NCBI GenBank assembly: GCA_964394665.1
Contig: CAYMYN010000010.1
Span: 51,106-115,105 of the forward strand
Origin: CAYMYN01 sp964394665
GTDB taxonomy: Bacteria > Planctomycetota > UBA1135 > GCA-002686595
Direction of reading: 5' to 3'
Length of the DNA stretch: 64,000 nt
The notes under the pieces are model-generated. The model did not search any database. It saw only the letters and a list, made by a program, of their open reading frames with translations, and had not been told where the DNA came from. How positions within the stretch are numbered: position 1 is the stretch's first letter; each line of letters starts with the position of its first letter. Positions 15,790 through 24,306 of the stretch are shown one piece after another. A program made the position numbers and the translations under genes.

Positions 15790-17843
15790 CAGGGGTCTTC
15801 CTCGGCGGTGACCCCGCTGGAGGTGTACCCGAGGTCCTGCAGGATCTGCTCCTGCTCGAGGTCGCGCGCGGTCATGACCATCTCGCTGGCCGGCGCGGGC
15901 ATGCGCTCGTTCCACGCGCGCAGCACGGCCACCAGCCGCTCGGCCTGGTCGGTGCGCTCGGTGAGCAGGTTCTTCAGCTCGCCCGGGTCCGCGACGAGGT
16001 CGAAGAGCCGCACGTAGTTCATCGGCGAGAGGGCCGCCCCGGGGTCCTCCGACGTCAACGCCCGGCGCGGCACGATCAGCTTCCAACGCTTGTCCTGCAC
16101 CGAGAGGAACTGCGGGTTCTCGGCGAAGGCGAACTCCTTGATCTCCCGCGGCTCGGGGGACTCCCACAGCGGACGCAGGCTCAGGCCGTCGATCTCGTGC
16201 CGTGCTCCGGCGGCGGGCGGGAGCTCGAGGCCCAGGAGGTCGCAGACCGTCGGGAAGAGGTCGACGATCTCGACCAGCGCGTCGCTGCGCGCGCCGGCGG
16301 GGATGGCGCGTGGCAGCCGCAGGACGAGCGGGATCCACAGGTTGGTGTGGACCATGTGGTTGTGCTCCCACAGCAGGCGTTGGCGCGGGGGCTCGCCGTG
16401 GGGCTCGCCGAGGGACTCGCCGTGGTCGCTGGTCAGGATCACGAGCGTGTCGTCGAGGATCCCGAGCCGCTCGAGCTCGGCCAGGAGCTCGCCGATCAGG
16501 CGGTCCGCCTCGACCACCTCGGCCTTGTAGAGCGCGCGGATCTGCGCGATGTCGGCCGCGCTCGCCTCCCAGTCGCCGCGCTCGAGGGCCTCGCGGTGGT
16601 AGCTGTAGAAGGTGCGGAAGGGCCCTGAGTACTGCGGATCGGCGAAGAGCTCCAGCGCGCGCGCGGGCGGGTCGTAGGGCGTGTGCGTGTGGTAGAGGTG
16701 CACCATCGCCGTCCACCGTTTGTCGCTGTGGGCGCGGATCCAGCGCCGCGCGATGGTGACCACGAGGCCCGGATCGAGCTGCTGCTGGACCTTGCTCTTG
16801 ATCAACCACAGCAGCAGGCTCGAGCGGAAGAGGCTCCACTGCGAGTCGAGCTCCACCAGGTCGTGCCCCATCATCATCTCGGTGTAGGCGTCGAACCCGC
16901 GCATCAACCCCGAGCCGTGGGACAGGGCACCCGTCATGAAGGACCCGCCCACGAAGTCCTCGCCCCGCAGCGGGACCCCGTCGCTCGCGCGCGTCGCCGT
17001 CTTCAAGTGGTAGGCGAGGGTCACGTTGTCCTGCAGCATGCGCACCCGCGCCTGCTGGTAGACCAACCCGTGCCGGCGCGGGTACTTGCCGGTGAGCATC
17101 GAGCCAAAGGCCGTCCAGGTGTAGGGCGCCTGCACGATGCAGTGCTCGAAGAGCACGCCCTCCGCCGCCAGGCGATCCATGTGGGGCGTGGGAACGTCGG
17201 GCGATCCGTAGGCGCCGATCACGTCCGCGCGCAGGGCATCGACGACGATCAGGAGCACGTTGGGCAGGTCGGCGTTGCGCTCGGAGAGGCTCCCGCGATC
17301 GGCGAGCAAGGACCGTTCGTGGGCCAGGAAGGCCGCTCCGCCGACCCACAGCGCGAGGGTCAGCGCCAGCGCGCCGCCCAGGACCCGCCGCGGCAGCGCG
17401 GCCAAGGCGCGCGCCAGGAACCACGCCACGATCCCAGCCCCGACGAGCAGCCCCGCCGCCACCATCAGACGCTGGGGCGAACGCGCCGGAAGCCCAGGGA
17501 AGAAGTACGGCCGCGTCCACCAGTACGCCTCGAGGAACAGCGCCAGGGCCAAGCCGACGGCGAGGAACCGCGTCCGGCGCTGGGCGGCCGACTTCGCCCC
17601 GAGGAAGGGGTGCATCCCGAGGGCCGCCGCTCCCACCACCGTGCCCCACAGGAGGCCGTAGGTGAGCACGGTGGCCGCGAAGCACCCGAGGTACCCGAGC
17701 AGCCCGATCGGCGGGCGCACGTAGAGGTCGGCGACGACGAAGTCGGGGATCGCCTGCAGGAGCCCCACGAGGAGGCCCGCACAGACGGCCAAGCGCAGGC
17801 TGGCGAACAGACCCGGGGGACGGACGGCTTGCGGATCGAGCAT
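15789..17843 (-). CDS. Membrane-bound sulfatase/phosphotransferase-superfamily protein (Thr at nucleophile site)
   Basis: This 684-residue protein has about five membrane helices in residues 10-175, then an alkaline-phosphatase-superfamily domain from about 193. Metal-ligand motifs are LIVVDALRAD (Asp202) and ILTSDHGESLGE. In true sulfatases the signature is Cys/Ser-x-Pro-x-Arg followed by LTG; here the aligned residues are Thr242-Trp-Thr-Ala-Phe...LTG, so the formylglycine precursor is replaced by Thr and the Arg by Phe. Thr nucleophiles are used by EptA and LtaS, which transfer phosphoethanolamine or phosphoglycerol from lipids. A phospho-group transferase acting on the surface glycan is therefore a better guess than a sulfatase (inference). 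Start ATG 17843 precedes the first helix. Confidence 0.8.
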   Translation of the reverse strand: MLDPQAVRPPGLFASLRLAVCAGLLVGLLQAIPDFVVADLYVRPPIGLLGYLGCFAATVLTYGLLWGTVVGAAALGMHPFLGAKSAAQRRTRFLAVGLALALFLEAYWWTRPYFFPGLPARSPQRLMVAAGLLVGAGIVAWFLARALAALPRRVLGGALALTLALWVGGAAFLAHERSLLADRGSLSERNADLPNVLLIVVDALRADVIGAYGSPDVPTPHMDRLAAEGVLFEHCIVQAPYTWTAFGSMLTGKYPRRHGLVYQQARVRMLQDNVTLAYHLKTATRASDGVPLRGEDFVGGSFMTGALSHGSGLMRGFDAYTEMMMGHDLVELDSQWSLFRSSLLLWLIKSKVQQQLDPGLVVTIARRWIRAHSDKRWTAMVHLYHTHTPYDPPARALELFADPQYSGPFRTFYSYHREALERGDWEASAADIAQIRALYKAEVVEADRLIGELLAELERLGILDDTLVILTSDHGESLGEPHGEPPRQRLLWEHNHMVHTNLWIPLVLRLPRAIPAGARSDALVEIVDLFPTVCDLLGLELPPAAGARHEIDGLSLRPLWESPEPREIKEFAFAENPQFLSVQDKRWKLIVPRRALTSEDPGAALSPMNYVRLFDLVADPGELKNLLTERTDQAERLVAVLRAWNERMPAPASEMVMTARDLEQEQILQDLGYTSSGVTAEEDP

Positions 17844-17901
17844 GGACGAACGGGCGCCGCGGGGCGCGGGGCCGGGGGGGCCCAGTCTGGGTCGGCGGGG
17901 G

Positions 17902-19683
17902 TCAGGCCAGGGTATAGCGGATCTCGCCCCCGGTCCGCTGGACGTCCCGGGCGGCGGAAGGGACGCGGTAGTCGAGGGCGCGCACGCGGCCGGGTGCGAG
18001 CAGGCGCTCGCTGACCTCCAGGCCGTCGCCCGAGAGGCGCAGGCGCCGCAGGACCCGCGCTCCACCGCCCGGAACTCCCCCGCGGTGGGCGAGCTCGACC
18101 TCGAGGTCGATCCCGTCCGGCAGGAGCGCGACCTTCGGCGTCAGGGCGAAGGCGCTCGAGACCCGCGGGTGGCCGTAGGCCACCAGGCCCTCGCGCAGCG
18201 CACGCAGCGGCGCCGCCAGGGCTTCCCGGGGCCGGCCGGCGCGGGCCGCCACGCGGGCCAACCAGAGCGAGAAGCGCACCTCGCGCACACCGGCCGCGAG
18301 GCCCCGACGGGGGGCGGGGGCGCCCGCCAGGCCGCTCCACTCGGCCTCCTGGTGTCCCCCGCCCGGGCAGCGCGCGAGCAGCTCCGCACCGTCCCGCTTG
18401 CGCAGGACGCGCAGCAGCCCCGCTCCGTGGGGGCTGCCGTGGTTCAGGTTGCCCGCCGGCCGCGCGCCGCGCACCCAGACCTCGACCGCGCCGTCCTCGA
18501 GGCGCGCGAGCTGCGCCTGCGGGAACCAGGCCACGGCCAGGTCGAGGGACGGTCCGCGGCTGGGCGGGGGCTCGGGCGCGGCGAAGGCACGCTCGAGATC
18601 CGGCGCCGCGCGCGCGATCCACATCGCGTGGGCGGCCCAGAACAGCGGGCACTGGTAGCTGCGACGGCGCCCCGCTCCGTCGAGGTGACTGCGGGGTCTT
18701 CCGCACGGCTCGAGGTGCGCCACCCAGGCCCGGAAGGCGCGCAGCGCGCCGAGCGCCAGGCGCGGCCGGTCGAAGAGCCGTGCCCCGCTCGCCAGGGCGT
18801 GGACGTCGAAGGGGTGCGAGGCGACCTCGTAGGTCGCGCCCCAGTACCAGGGCTTGGCCTCGACGAGACCGCACTTGATCCCGTCCGAGCCCTGCAGCGC
18901 CAGCAGGAAGTCGAGGCCGCGCCCCAGGGGCCCCGCGAAGAGCGCGCCGCGCGGGTCGCGACCGAGGCGTTCGAGCGCGTGGATCAGGAAGCCCGTCACA
19001 CGCGACTGGTAGAAGCTCGACACGTCGCCGGAGCCCGGGTGCTCGCCGCCCCACTCGAGGGGGTGGTAGGGGTAGCTGCCGTCGGCGTTCTGGATCGCCT
19101 CGAGCATGCCGACGGCTTCGATCGCCGCGCGCTCGAGGTCCGGGTCGGCCTCGAGCGCGTGGGCGGCGGCCAAGCCCGTCAGGCCCCAGGCGCGTTGGGC
19201 CGGGATGCCCTTGTCGAGCACGGCGTAGCGCAGGTAGGTGCGGGCGTGCAGCAGGCTCGCCGCGGCGTAGCGCTCGCGTTCCTCGGCGGGCAGCTCCGGT
19301 CCGAGTTGGGCCACGAGCTGCGCCAGCGCGTCGGCGCACGCGCCGCCGTCGATGACGCTGTTCGAGCAGTTGAAGGGGTCGTGCCGGCCGGGACGAAACG
19401 TGTGGCAGGGGCTCGTGCCCTCGCGCACCAGGTTCGCCACCAGGCGCGCGCCCTGCCCGCGGGCCGCCTCCAGGAGCGCGCCGCGGTCGGCCCGCGGATC
19501 GTGGCGCAGGAGCTCGAGCGCGAGCACCAGCGCGCCGGCGCTCTTGCCCGTGTGCTCGATCCGGTGCTCGGGGCAGACGATGCGGCCCTGCGCATCGCGC
19601 AGCGACAGCAACCAGGCCGTGACGCGCCGCAGGGGCTCGAGGATCTCCTCGCGCACGGCGCCGCTGGGCAAGGCGGGGCTCAC
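17902..19683 (-). CDS. Unidentified protein of the glycan operon, probably alpha/alpha-toroid fold
   Basis: I do not recognise the family. The 593-residue product has no signal peptide and no membrane segment. The first ~330 residues are helical repeats with motifs such as HTGKSAGALVLALELL, YLRYAVLDKG, FYQSRVTGFLIHAL and ALQGSDGIKCGLVEAKPWYWGATYE, resembling alpha-toroid proteins (glycoside hydrolases, epimerases, polysaccharide lyases). The last ~200 residues are beta-rich (VEVWVRGARPAGNLN, IDLEVELAHRG). GTG 19683 is used because GTGA overlaps the upstream glycosyltransferase stop. Two Trp/Tyr-rich segments could bind sugar. A role in trimming or modifying the glycan intermediate is possible but unsupported. 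Confidence 0.7.
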   Translation of the reverse strand: MSPALPSGAVREEILEPLRRVTAWLLSLRDAQGRIVCPEHRIEHTGKSAGALVLALELLRHDPRADRGALLEAARGQGARLVANLVREGTSPCHTFRPGRHDPFNCSNSVIDGGACADALAQLVAQLGPELPAEERERYAAASLLHARTYLRYAVLDKGIPAQRAWGLTGLAAAHALEADPDLERAAIEAVGMLEAIQNADGSYPYHPLEWGGEHPGSGDVSSFYQSRVTGFLIHALERLGRDPRGALFAGPLGRGLDFLLALQGSDGIKCGLVEAKPWYWGATYEVASHPFDVHALASGARLFDRPRLALGALRAFRAWVAHLEPCGRPRSHLDGAGRRRSYQCPLFWAAHAMWIARAAPDLERAFAAPEPPPSRGPSLDLAVAWFPQAQLARLEDGAVEVWVRGARPAGNLNHGSPHGAGLLRVLRKRDGAELLARCPGGGHQEAEWSGLAGAPAPRRGLAAGVREVRFSLWLARVAARAGRPREALAAPLRALREGLVAYGHPRVSSAFALTPKVALLPDGIDLEVELAHRGGVPGGGARVLRRLRLSGDGLEVSERLLAPGRVRALDYRVPSAARDVQRTGGEIRYTLA

Positions 19684-20741
19684 GGGCGCGACCCCATCTC
19701 GGCCACCAGGCGATCCATCAGGCGCTCGACGTCGTGTTCGCGCGCGACCAGGGCGCGCAGGTCGACGCCCAATCGCGCGCGTTCCCCGCGCGGCAGGTCG
19801 AGCAGCGTCCCGAGGGCCCGCGCGAGGCCGGCCGCGTCGCCCGGATCGAAGGCCAACCACGCGGCCCGCGGGCCGAGCTCGGCGAACAGCGCGCGCGTCG
19901 CTTCGTTGCAGGAGATCACCGGCCGCCCGCTCGCCATGGCCTCCAGCACGACCTTGTCGAGGCTGCCGGTGTGGCTCGGGTTCAACACCACGCTCGCCGC
20001 GGCGTAGTGCGCGGGGATGTCGCGATAGGGCACGGCGCCGCCGAGCCGCACGCGCGCGCCCAGGCCGAGTTCGTCGATGCGCGCGACGACCCGCGCGCGA
20101 TAGGCCGCGTCGGAGGTCACGAGGCCCGCGCCGACGAGCTCCAGGCTCACCTCGCGCCCACGCTCGACGAGCAGTTTCAGGGCCTCGATCGCCACCAGCG
20201 GATCCTTGGCGGGCGTCAGGCGCCCCACGCTCAGCAATCGGAGCGGGCCCTCCGGCGGCGGCGTGAGCGGGAAGTGAGCCAGGTCGACGCCGTGCCCGGT
20301 CACGACCTTGTTGGGCGAGGGCACGCGCATCGATTCGGGGCTGGCGGTGAAGACCTTGTCGACGCGCGGCACGGCGCGCCGCAATCGGGCGTCGACCCCG
20401 CCGTGGGTGTACCACAGGTAGAGCCCGGCCCCCGCGCGGCGCGCCGGGCCTTCGGCCACCAGGGCGTAGCGCGGGATCATGTGCGCCAGCACCGTGTCGA
20501 ACCCATCGCCGCGCAGCGCCTCGGCGAGCAAGGCCCGATACCGCAGCAGCCGCCGCAACCGGCCGCGGCGGCCGAGCTCGCGCACGTCGACGTTGGCCGG
20601 CAGCCCCGAGAGATCCCCCACCTGGAGCGCGATCACGCGCACGCGCTCGCAGCGTTGCGCCAGCGCCGCGACCCAGCGGCTCGTGAAGCCGAGCACCGCG
20701 TCCTGCGCGTCGAGCACCTGGGTCAGGAACAGGAGCTTCAC
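19680..20741 (-). CDS. GT4-family glycosyltransferase
   Basis: The 353-residue product begins (GTG) KLLFLTQVLDAQDAVLGF and has LLSVGRLTPAKDPLVAIEAL and VVLNPSHTGSLDKVVLEAM (E-x7-E-like region) typical of GT-B GT4 enzymes. It is coupled on both sides by GTGA overlaps (19680-19683 and 20738-20741), with the unidentified toroid-like protein downstream and another glycosyltransferase upstream. The GTG start is supported by this overlap and by alignment of the N-terminal beta strand with the next gene (KLLMVSGD). Confidence 0.87.
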   Translation of the reverse strand: MKLLFLTQVLDAQDAVLGFTSRWVAALAQRCERVRVIALQVGDLSGLPANVDVRELGRRGRLRRLLRYRALLAEALRGDGFDTVLAHMIPRYALVAEGPARRAGAGLYLWYTHGGVDARLRRAVPRVDKVFTASPESMRVPSPNKVVTGHGVDLAHFPLTPPPEGPLRLLSVGRLTPAKDPLVAIEALKLLVERGREVSLELVGAGLVTSDAAYRARVVARIDELGLGARVRLGGAVPYRDIPAHYAAASVVLNPSHTGSLDKVVLEAMASGRPVISCNEATRALFAELGPRAAWLAFDPGDAAGLARALGTLLDLPRGERARLGVDLRALVAREHDVERLMDRLVAEMGSRP

Positions 20742-21871
20742 GCGCCCGCCTTCCCCGCCAGGGCCTTCAGCCCCTCGGCGTAGCCGCGGATCACGCGCGC
20801 GTACTCGAAAGGCCGCGCGCGCTCGATCGCCGCCGCCCCCGCCGCGCGGCGCGCGGCCTCGTCCGCGAGCAGCTCCGCGATGCCCTCCGCCAGGCTCGCC
20901 GCGTCGAAACCCACCAGACGCCCCGCGCGCCCGTCGGCGAGCAGTTCGCCCATCACGCCCACCGGCGTCGAGACCACGGGCGTGCCGCAGGCCATGGCCT
21001 CGACCGTCACGCGCGGCCCGCCCTCGCAGGTCGAGGCGCACACGAGCACGCGGCTGCGGCGATAGATCTCGGCCAGATCGGCCGGGCTCGCGACCCACTC
21101 GAGCCGGCGCACGTGCGCACCCAGGCCCGCCGCGTCGATCCAGCGCGCGAGTCTCGCGGCCAGGGGTCCCTTGCCCACGAGCAACGCCCGCGGGGCCAGC
21201 CCGCGCGCGTGCAGCCGGCGCAGGGCCTCGACCAGGTTCGCCAGGCCCTTGTTGTTCACCAGGCGCCCGACGAAGACCACGTCCTGCTCGATCGGCGGCG
21301 GCTCCGGGGCGGGCCGGAAGAGCTCGAAGTCGATGTAGAGCGAGGGCAAGACCAGGATCTTCTCGGGTTCCACGCCCCAGGACCTGAGCAAGCGCGGCAT
21401 CTCGCCCGCGTTGACCACCCGGAAGGCCGCCGCGCGCCGGCGCGCCCAGGCGACGTAGCGGCGCGCCACGAGCTTGTCGAAGCGTTCGCGCAGGTCGGCC
21501 GCCACCGGGTGGCCGGGGACGTGGTGCAGCTCGGAGAGGTAGGGCACGCCCGTGGCGCGGGAGACGCGCGCGCTGCCCAGGCCGTTGTAGAACCAACCGT
21601 AGTCGTGGCTGACGATCAGCCCGTGGCCGTGCTCGCGCACCAGGCGCGTGCCCTCGCGGGCGATGTAGCGCACCATCCCGGCCCGCCCGCAGGTCGCGGG
21701 GTGGAAGTGCACCGAATCGTGGATGGTGGTCACGACCACCTTCCCCGCGGGCCGCGGGCAGAGCACGTCGATGCGCTCGAAGTGGCGCGAGAACTCGCGC
21801 TGCATGGCGTGGAAGGGCCCGCGCTCGCCGAGCGTGACCTGGCGGTCGCCGCTGACCATCAGGAGCTTCAC
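20738..21871 (-). CDS. GT4-family glycosyltransferase
   Basis: The 377-residue product (GTG start) begins KLLMVSGDRQVTLGERGPFH. The donor domain has VVFVGRLVNNKGLANLVEAL and PRVTVEAMACGTPVVSTPVG. A central LHHVPGHPVAADL segment distinguishes it from its neighbours. It shares GTGA overlaps with both flanking genes, so it is part of a tightly coupled run of three glycosyltransferases. Donor unknown. Confidence 0.87.
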   Translation of the reverse strand: MKLLMVSGDRQVTLGERGPFHAMQREFSRHFERIDVLCPRPAGKVVVTTIHDSVHFHPATCGRAGMVRYIAREGTRLVREHGHGLIVSHDYGWFYNGLGSARVSRATGVPYLSELHHVPGHPVAADLRERFDKLVARRYVAWARRRAAAFRVVNAGEMPRLLRSWGVEPEKILVLPSLYIDFELFRPAPEPPPIEQDVVFVGRLVNNKGLANLVEALRRLHARGLAPRALLVGKGPLAARLARWIDAAGLGAHVRRLEWVASPADLAEIYRRSRVLVCASTCEGGPRVTVEAMACGTPVVSTPVGVMGELLADGRAGRLVGFDAASLAEGIAELLADEAARRAAGAAAIERARPFEYARVIRGYAEGLKALAGKAGA

Positions 21872-23022
21872 CGACGCTCCTCCAGGACCGCGCGATAGAC
21901 GGCCTCGAGGCGATCGGCCAGCGCCTCGGCCGAGTGGCGCTCGCGCACCCGCACCCGGGCACGGTGGCCCATCTCGCGCCGCAGGCGCGGCTCGCCGAGC
22001 AACCGATCGAGGCCGTAGGCGAGCTCGAGCGCGTCCGCGGCCAGGAACCCCGTGCGTTCGTGGGCCACGATCTCGGGCACGCCGCCCACGTCGGTGGCGA
22101 CCACGGGCTTGGCCGCCGCGGCGGCCTCGATCAGCGCCACGGGCAGGCCCTCCGAACGCGAGCTCAGGAGCACGAGGTCGAGGTCGGCGAAGAACTCCGC
22201 CGGCTCGTCGCGCGCCCCCACCAGGTGCACGCGCGGACGCAGCTCGGGCCCCAGGGCGCCGATGCGGGCCTCGAGTCCGCGCCGCTGGTCGCCGTCGCCG
22301 ACGAAGACCAGGTGCGCTTGGGGATGGCGCTGCGCGATGCGCGCGAACACCTCGAGGGCCAGCTCCGGCCGCTTGACCTCCGCCAAGCGCCCGACGACGC
22401 CCACGAGCACGTCCTCGGCCGCCGCGCCGACGAGCCGGCGCAGCTCCCCGCGCGGCCCCTCGAGGTCCAGCAGCGCGTCGAGCTCGATCCCGGGCGGGAC
22501 CACCACCAGGCGCCGCTCCTCGACCACCTCGAGGCGCAGCAGGTCCTCGGCGGTCGCGTGGGAGACGGCCAACACGCGGTCCGTGCGCCGCGCGAGCCGC
22601 CGCTCGTGGGCGATGAGCCCGCGCGACAGCGCGGCCGGGAAGTAGCCCTCGAGCACGTGCCCGTGGAAGGTGTGCACGCGCGCCGCCCGTGCCCCGCGCG
22701 GCAGGGCGATGCGCCCCAGGGCCCCGGCCTTCGAGGCGTGGGTGTGCAGCACGTCGGGCCCGAAGGCGGCCAGCTCGCGGCGCAACGCGCGCAGCGCGCG
22801 CAGTTCCCCGAGCGGGTTCAAGCCGCGGCCCAGCCCCGGCACGCGCCGCACCTCGACCCCGCGCGCCTCGAGCGCGGACGTGAGGTCGCCCTCGCCGGGC
22901 TCGGGCGTGCCGACGAAGACGCGCAGCCCGTGCCCGCGCCGCACGAGCAGCGGATCGCTGGCCAACACCTGGCGCGCGGGCCCGCCCAGGTTGAGGCGCG
23001 TCAGGACGCGGGCGATGCGCAC
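21868..23022 (-). CDS. GT4-family glycosyltransferase
   Basis: The 384-residue product (GTG start) begins RIARVLTRLNLGGPARQVL, the form seen in undecaprenyl-linked sugar transferases of the WcaL/PelF-like subgroup. VLHTHASKAGALGRIAL and LVGVVGRLAEVKRPELALE follow, then GLPVALIEAAAAAKPVVATD. HTHASKAG is shared with the enzyme at 28729, so the two are probably related in specificity. The start overlaps the end of the epimerase gene by 22 bases, the longest overlap in the operon. Confidence 0.88.
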   Translation of the reverse strand: MRIARVLTRLNLGGPARQVLASDPLLVRRGHGLRVFVGTPEPGEGDLTSALEARGVEVRRVPGLGRGLNPLGELRALRALRRELAAFGPDVLHTHASKAGALGRIALPRGARAARVHTFHGHVLEGYFPAALSRGLIAHERRLARRTDRVLAVSHATAEDLLRLEVVEERRLVVVPPGIELDALLDLEGPRGELRRLVGAAAEDVLVGVVGRLAEVKRPELALEVFARIAQRHPQAHLVFVGDGDQRRGLEARIGALGPELRPRVHLVGARDEPAEFFADLDLVLLSSRSEGLPVALIEAAAAAKPVVATDVGGVPEIVAHERTGFLAADALELAYGLDRLLGEPRLRREMGHRARVRVRERHSAEALADRLEAVYRAVLEERR

Positions 23023-24089
23023 CCATCCCCCCCTTGGGCGGCGCCGACCACGGCGCCGCGCTCGCCCCGCTGCGCGGCGACGACGTCGGCGACGATCGCG
23101 CGCAGGTCGCGCCGCGGGAGCTCGACGCCCAGGCCGGCCAGGCGCGCCAGGCACGGCTCGCGCCACGCGATGCCTTCGAAGGAGGGCGCGACCTCGCGGC
23201 GCGGGTCGACGCGCTCGAGGGTCGAGGAGCTCGCCGCGCACTCGATCACGGTGCGGGCGAGCTCGGCCACGCTGGCCCGCGCGAGCCCACCCACGTTGAG
23301 CGGACCGGCCGGCAGGGCTTCGAGCTGCACGAGATCCGCCAGCACGCGCGCCACCTCGTCGACGTGGGCGAACGCGCGCACCGCCGCGCCGCCCTCGTGC
23401 AGGGGCAGGGGCCGCCCGGCGAGGGCGCGCTCGACGAAGAGCGGCAGCACCATGCCGGTGCCCGCGTCCTGGCCCGGTCCGACGACGTTGAACAGGCGCA
23501 GGTGCACGGGGCCCCGGCCCGCGGCGAAGGGCTCGGCGCCGAACAGGCGCGGGGCGGCGTCGAAGAGTTCTTCGGCCGCCCGCTTGCTGGCCGCATACCG
23601 CCAACGGCCGGCGCCATCGAGGGGCCGCAGGGGGTCGGTCTCCCGCAGCGGCGCCCGGCGCGGCAGGTAGACCTCGCTCGAGGACGCGGCCAGGAGGCGC
23701 GGGCGCTCGGCGGCGGGCAGGGCCACGAGGGCCCCGGCCAGGGCGCGCGCTCCGGCCAGATTGGCCTCGAAGCAACCTTCTGGGTCGAGCAGCACCGTGC
23801 GCACGCCCACCCGGGCCGCCAGGTGCACCACGGCCTGGGCCCCGCCCGCGAGCAGTCCGCTCAGCACCCCTGGCCGGGCGACGTCCGCGACCACCAGCTC
23901 GAGTCGGGAATGCCGCGGCAGGCGCTCGGCGCGCCCCGCCGAGAGGTCGTCGACCACCAGCGCGCTCCCGCCGCGCGCCAACCACTCGCGCACCAGGCCC
24001 GCGCCGACGAAGCCCGCCCCCCCGGTCACGACGAGCCGGCCGGGGGGGCGCAGGGAAGGACGGGGGCGATCGGAGGCGGGGCTGGACAT
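23001..24089 (-). CDS. NAD-dependent nucleotide-sugar epimerase/dehydratase (extended SDR)
   Basis: The 362-residue protein has the NAD-binding VTGGAGFVGAGLV (about residues 20-32), the SDR Asp in VVDDLSAG, ASSSEVY with the catalytic Ser, and YAASK (Tyr-x3-Lys). HLAARVGV and RLFNVVGPGQ are usual for GalE/UDP-glucuronate decarboxylase-like enzymes. It likely supplies a UDP- or GDP-sugar for the glycosyltransferases that follow it in the same transcript. ATG 24089 was preferred to the longer Gly-rich alternative at 24170 because the upstream codons are low complexity and a TAGACT hexamer lies between them. Confidence 0.87.
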   Translation of the reverse strand: MSSPASDRPRPSLRPPGRLVVTGGAGFVGAGLVREWLARGGSALVVDDLSAGRAERLPRHSRLELVVADVARPGVLSGLLAGGAQAVVHLAARVGVRTVLLDPEGCFEANLAGARALAGALVALPAAERPRLLAASSSEVYLPRRAPLRETDPLRPLDGAGRWRYAASKRAAEELFDAAPRLFGAEPFAAGRGPVHLRLFNVVGPGQDAGTGMVLPLFVERALAGRPLPLHEGGAAVRAFAHVDEVARVLADLVQLEALPAGPLNVGGLARASVAELARTVIECAASSSTLERVDPRREVAPSFEGIAWREPCLARLAGLGVELPRRDLRAIVADVVAAQRGERGAVVGAAQGGDGCASPAS

Positions 24090-24139
24090 GGGGCGCAGGG
24101 ACGGCGCGCGACCCACGCGGCTTCCCGCGCGGGCGGGCC

Positions 24140-24145
24140 AGTCTA
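24140..24145 (-). promoter_or_regulatory. Candidate -10 hexamer of the glycan operon
   Basis: GGGGCTAGACTGGCCC on the minus strand puts TAGACT at 24145-24140, 50 bases before the epimerase ATG. The same string GCTAGACTGG occurs upstream of the carbamoyltransferase cassette. No convincing -35 element is visible. Confidence 0.4.
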
Positions 24146-24247
24146 GCCCCCCACCACCGCCCCCCTCCATGGCCCGTCATGGCTCGGAACCCCGAGGTTC
24201 GCGCGAGCTCTGGGGAAGGGCGCGGATGCAGCGCGGGATCGGGCACG

Positions 24248-24286
24248 AAAACGCGGGACCCCGGCCGACCATGGGGCCGGGGTCCC
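24248..24286 (-). terminator. Intrinsic terminator after the C-type lectin gene
   Basis: Reading the minus strand, a perfect 12-bp stem (GGGACCCCGGCC, 24286-24275, pairing with 24266-24255; 8-base loop) begins 20 bases after the stop codon and is followed two bases later by GTTTTCG. The stem is very stable and the T-run is four long, good for a genome this GC-rich. It separates the lectin gene from the epimerase-led operon. Confidence 0.65.
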
Positions 24287-24306
24287 GGCTGGGCTCGCGC
24301 GTGGAA

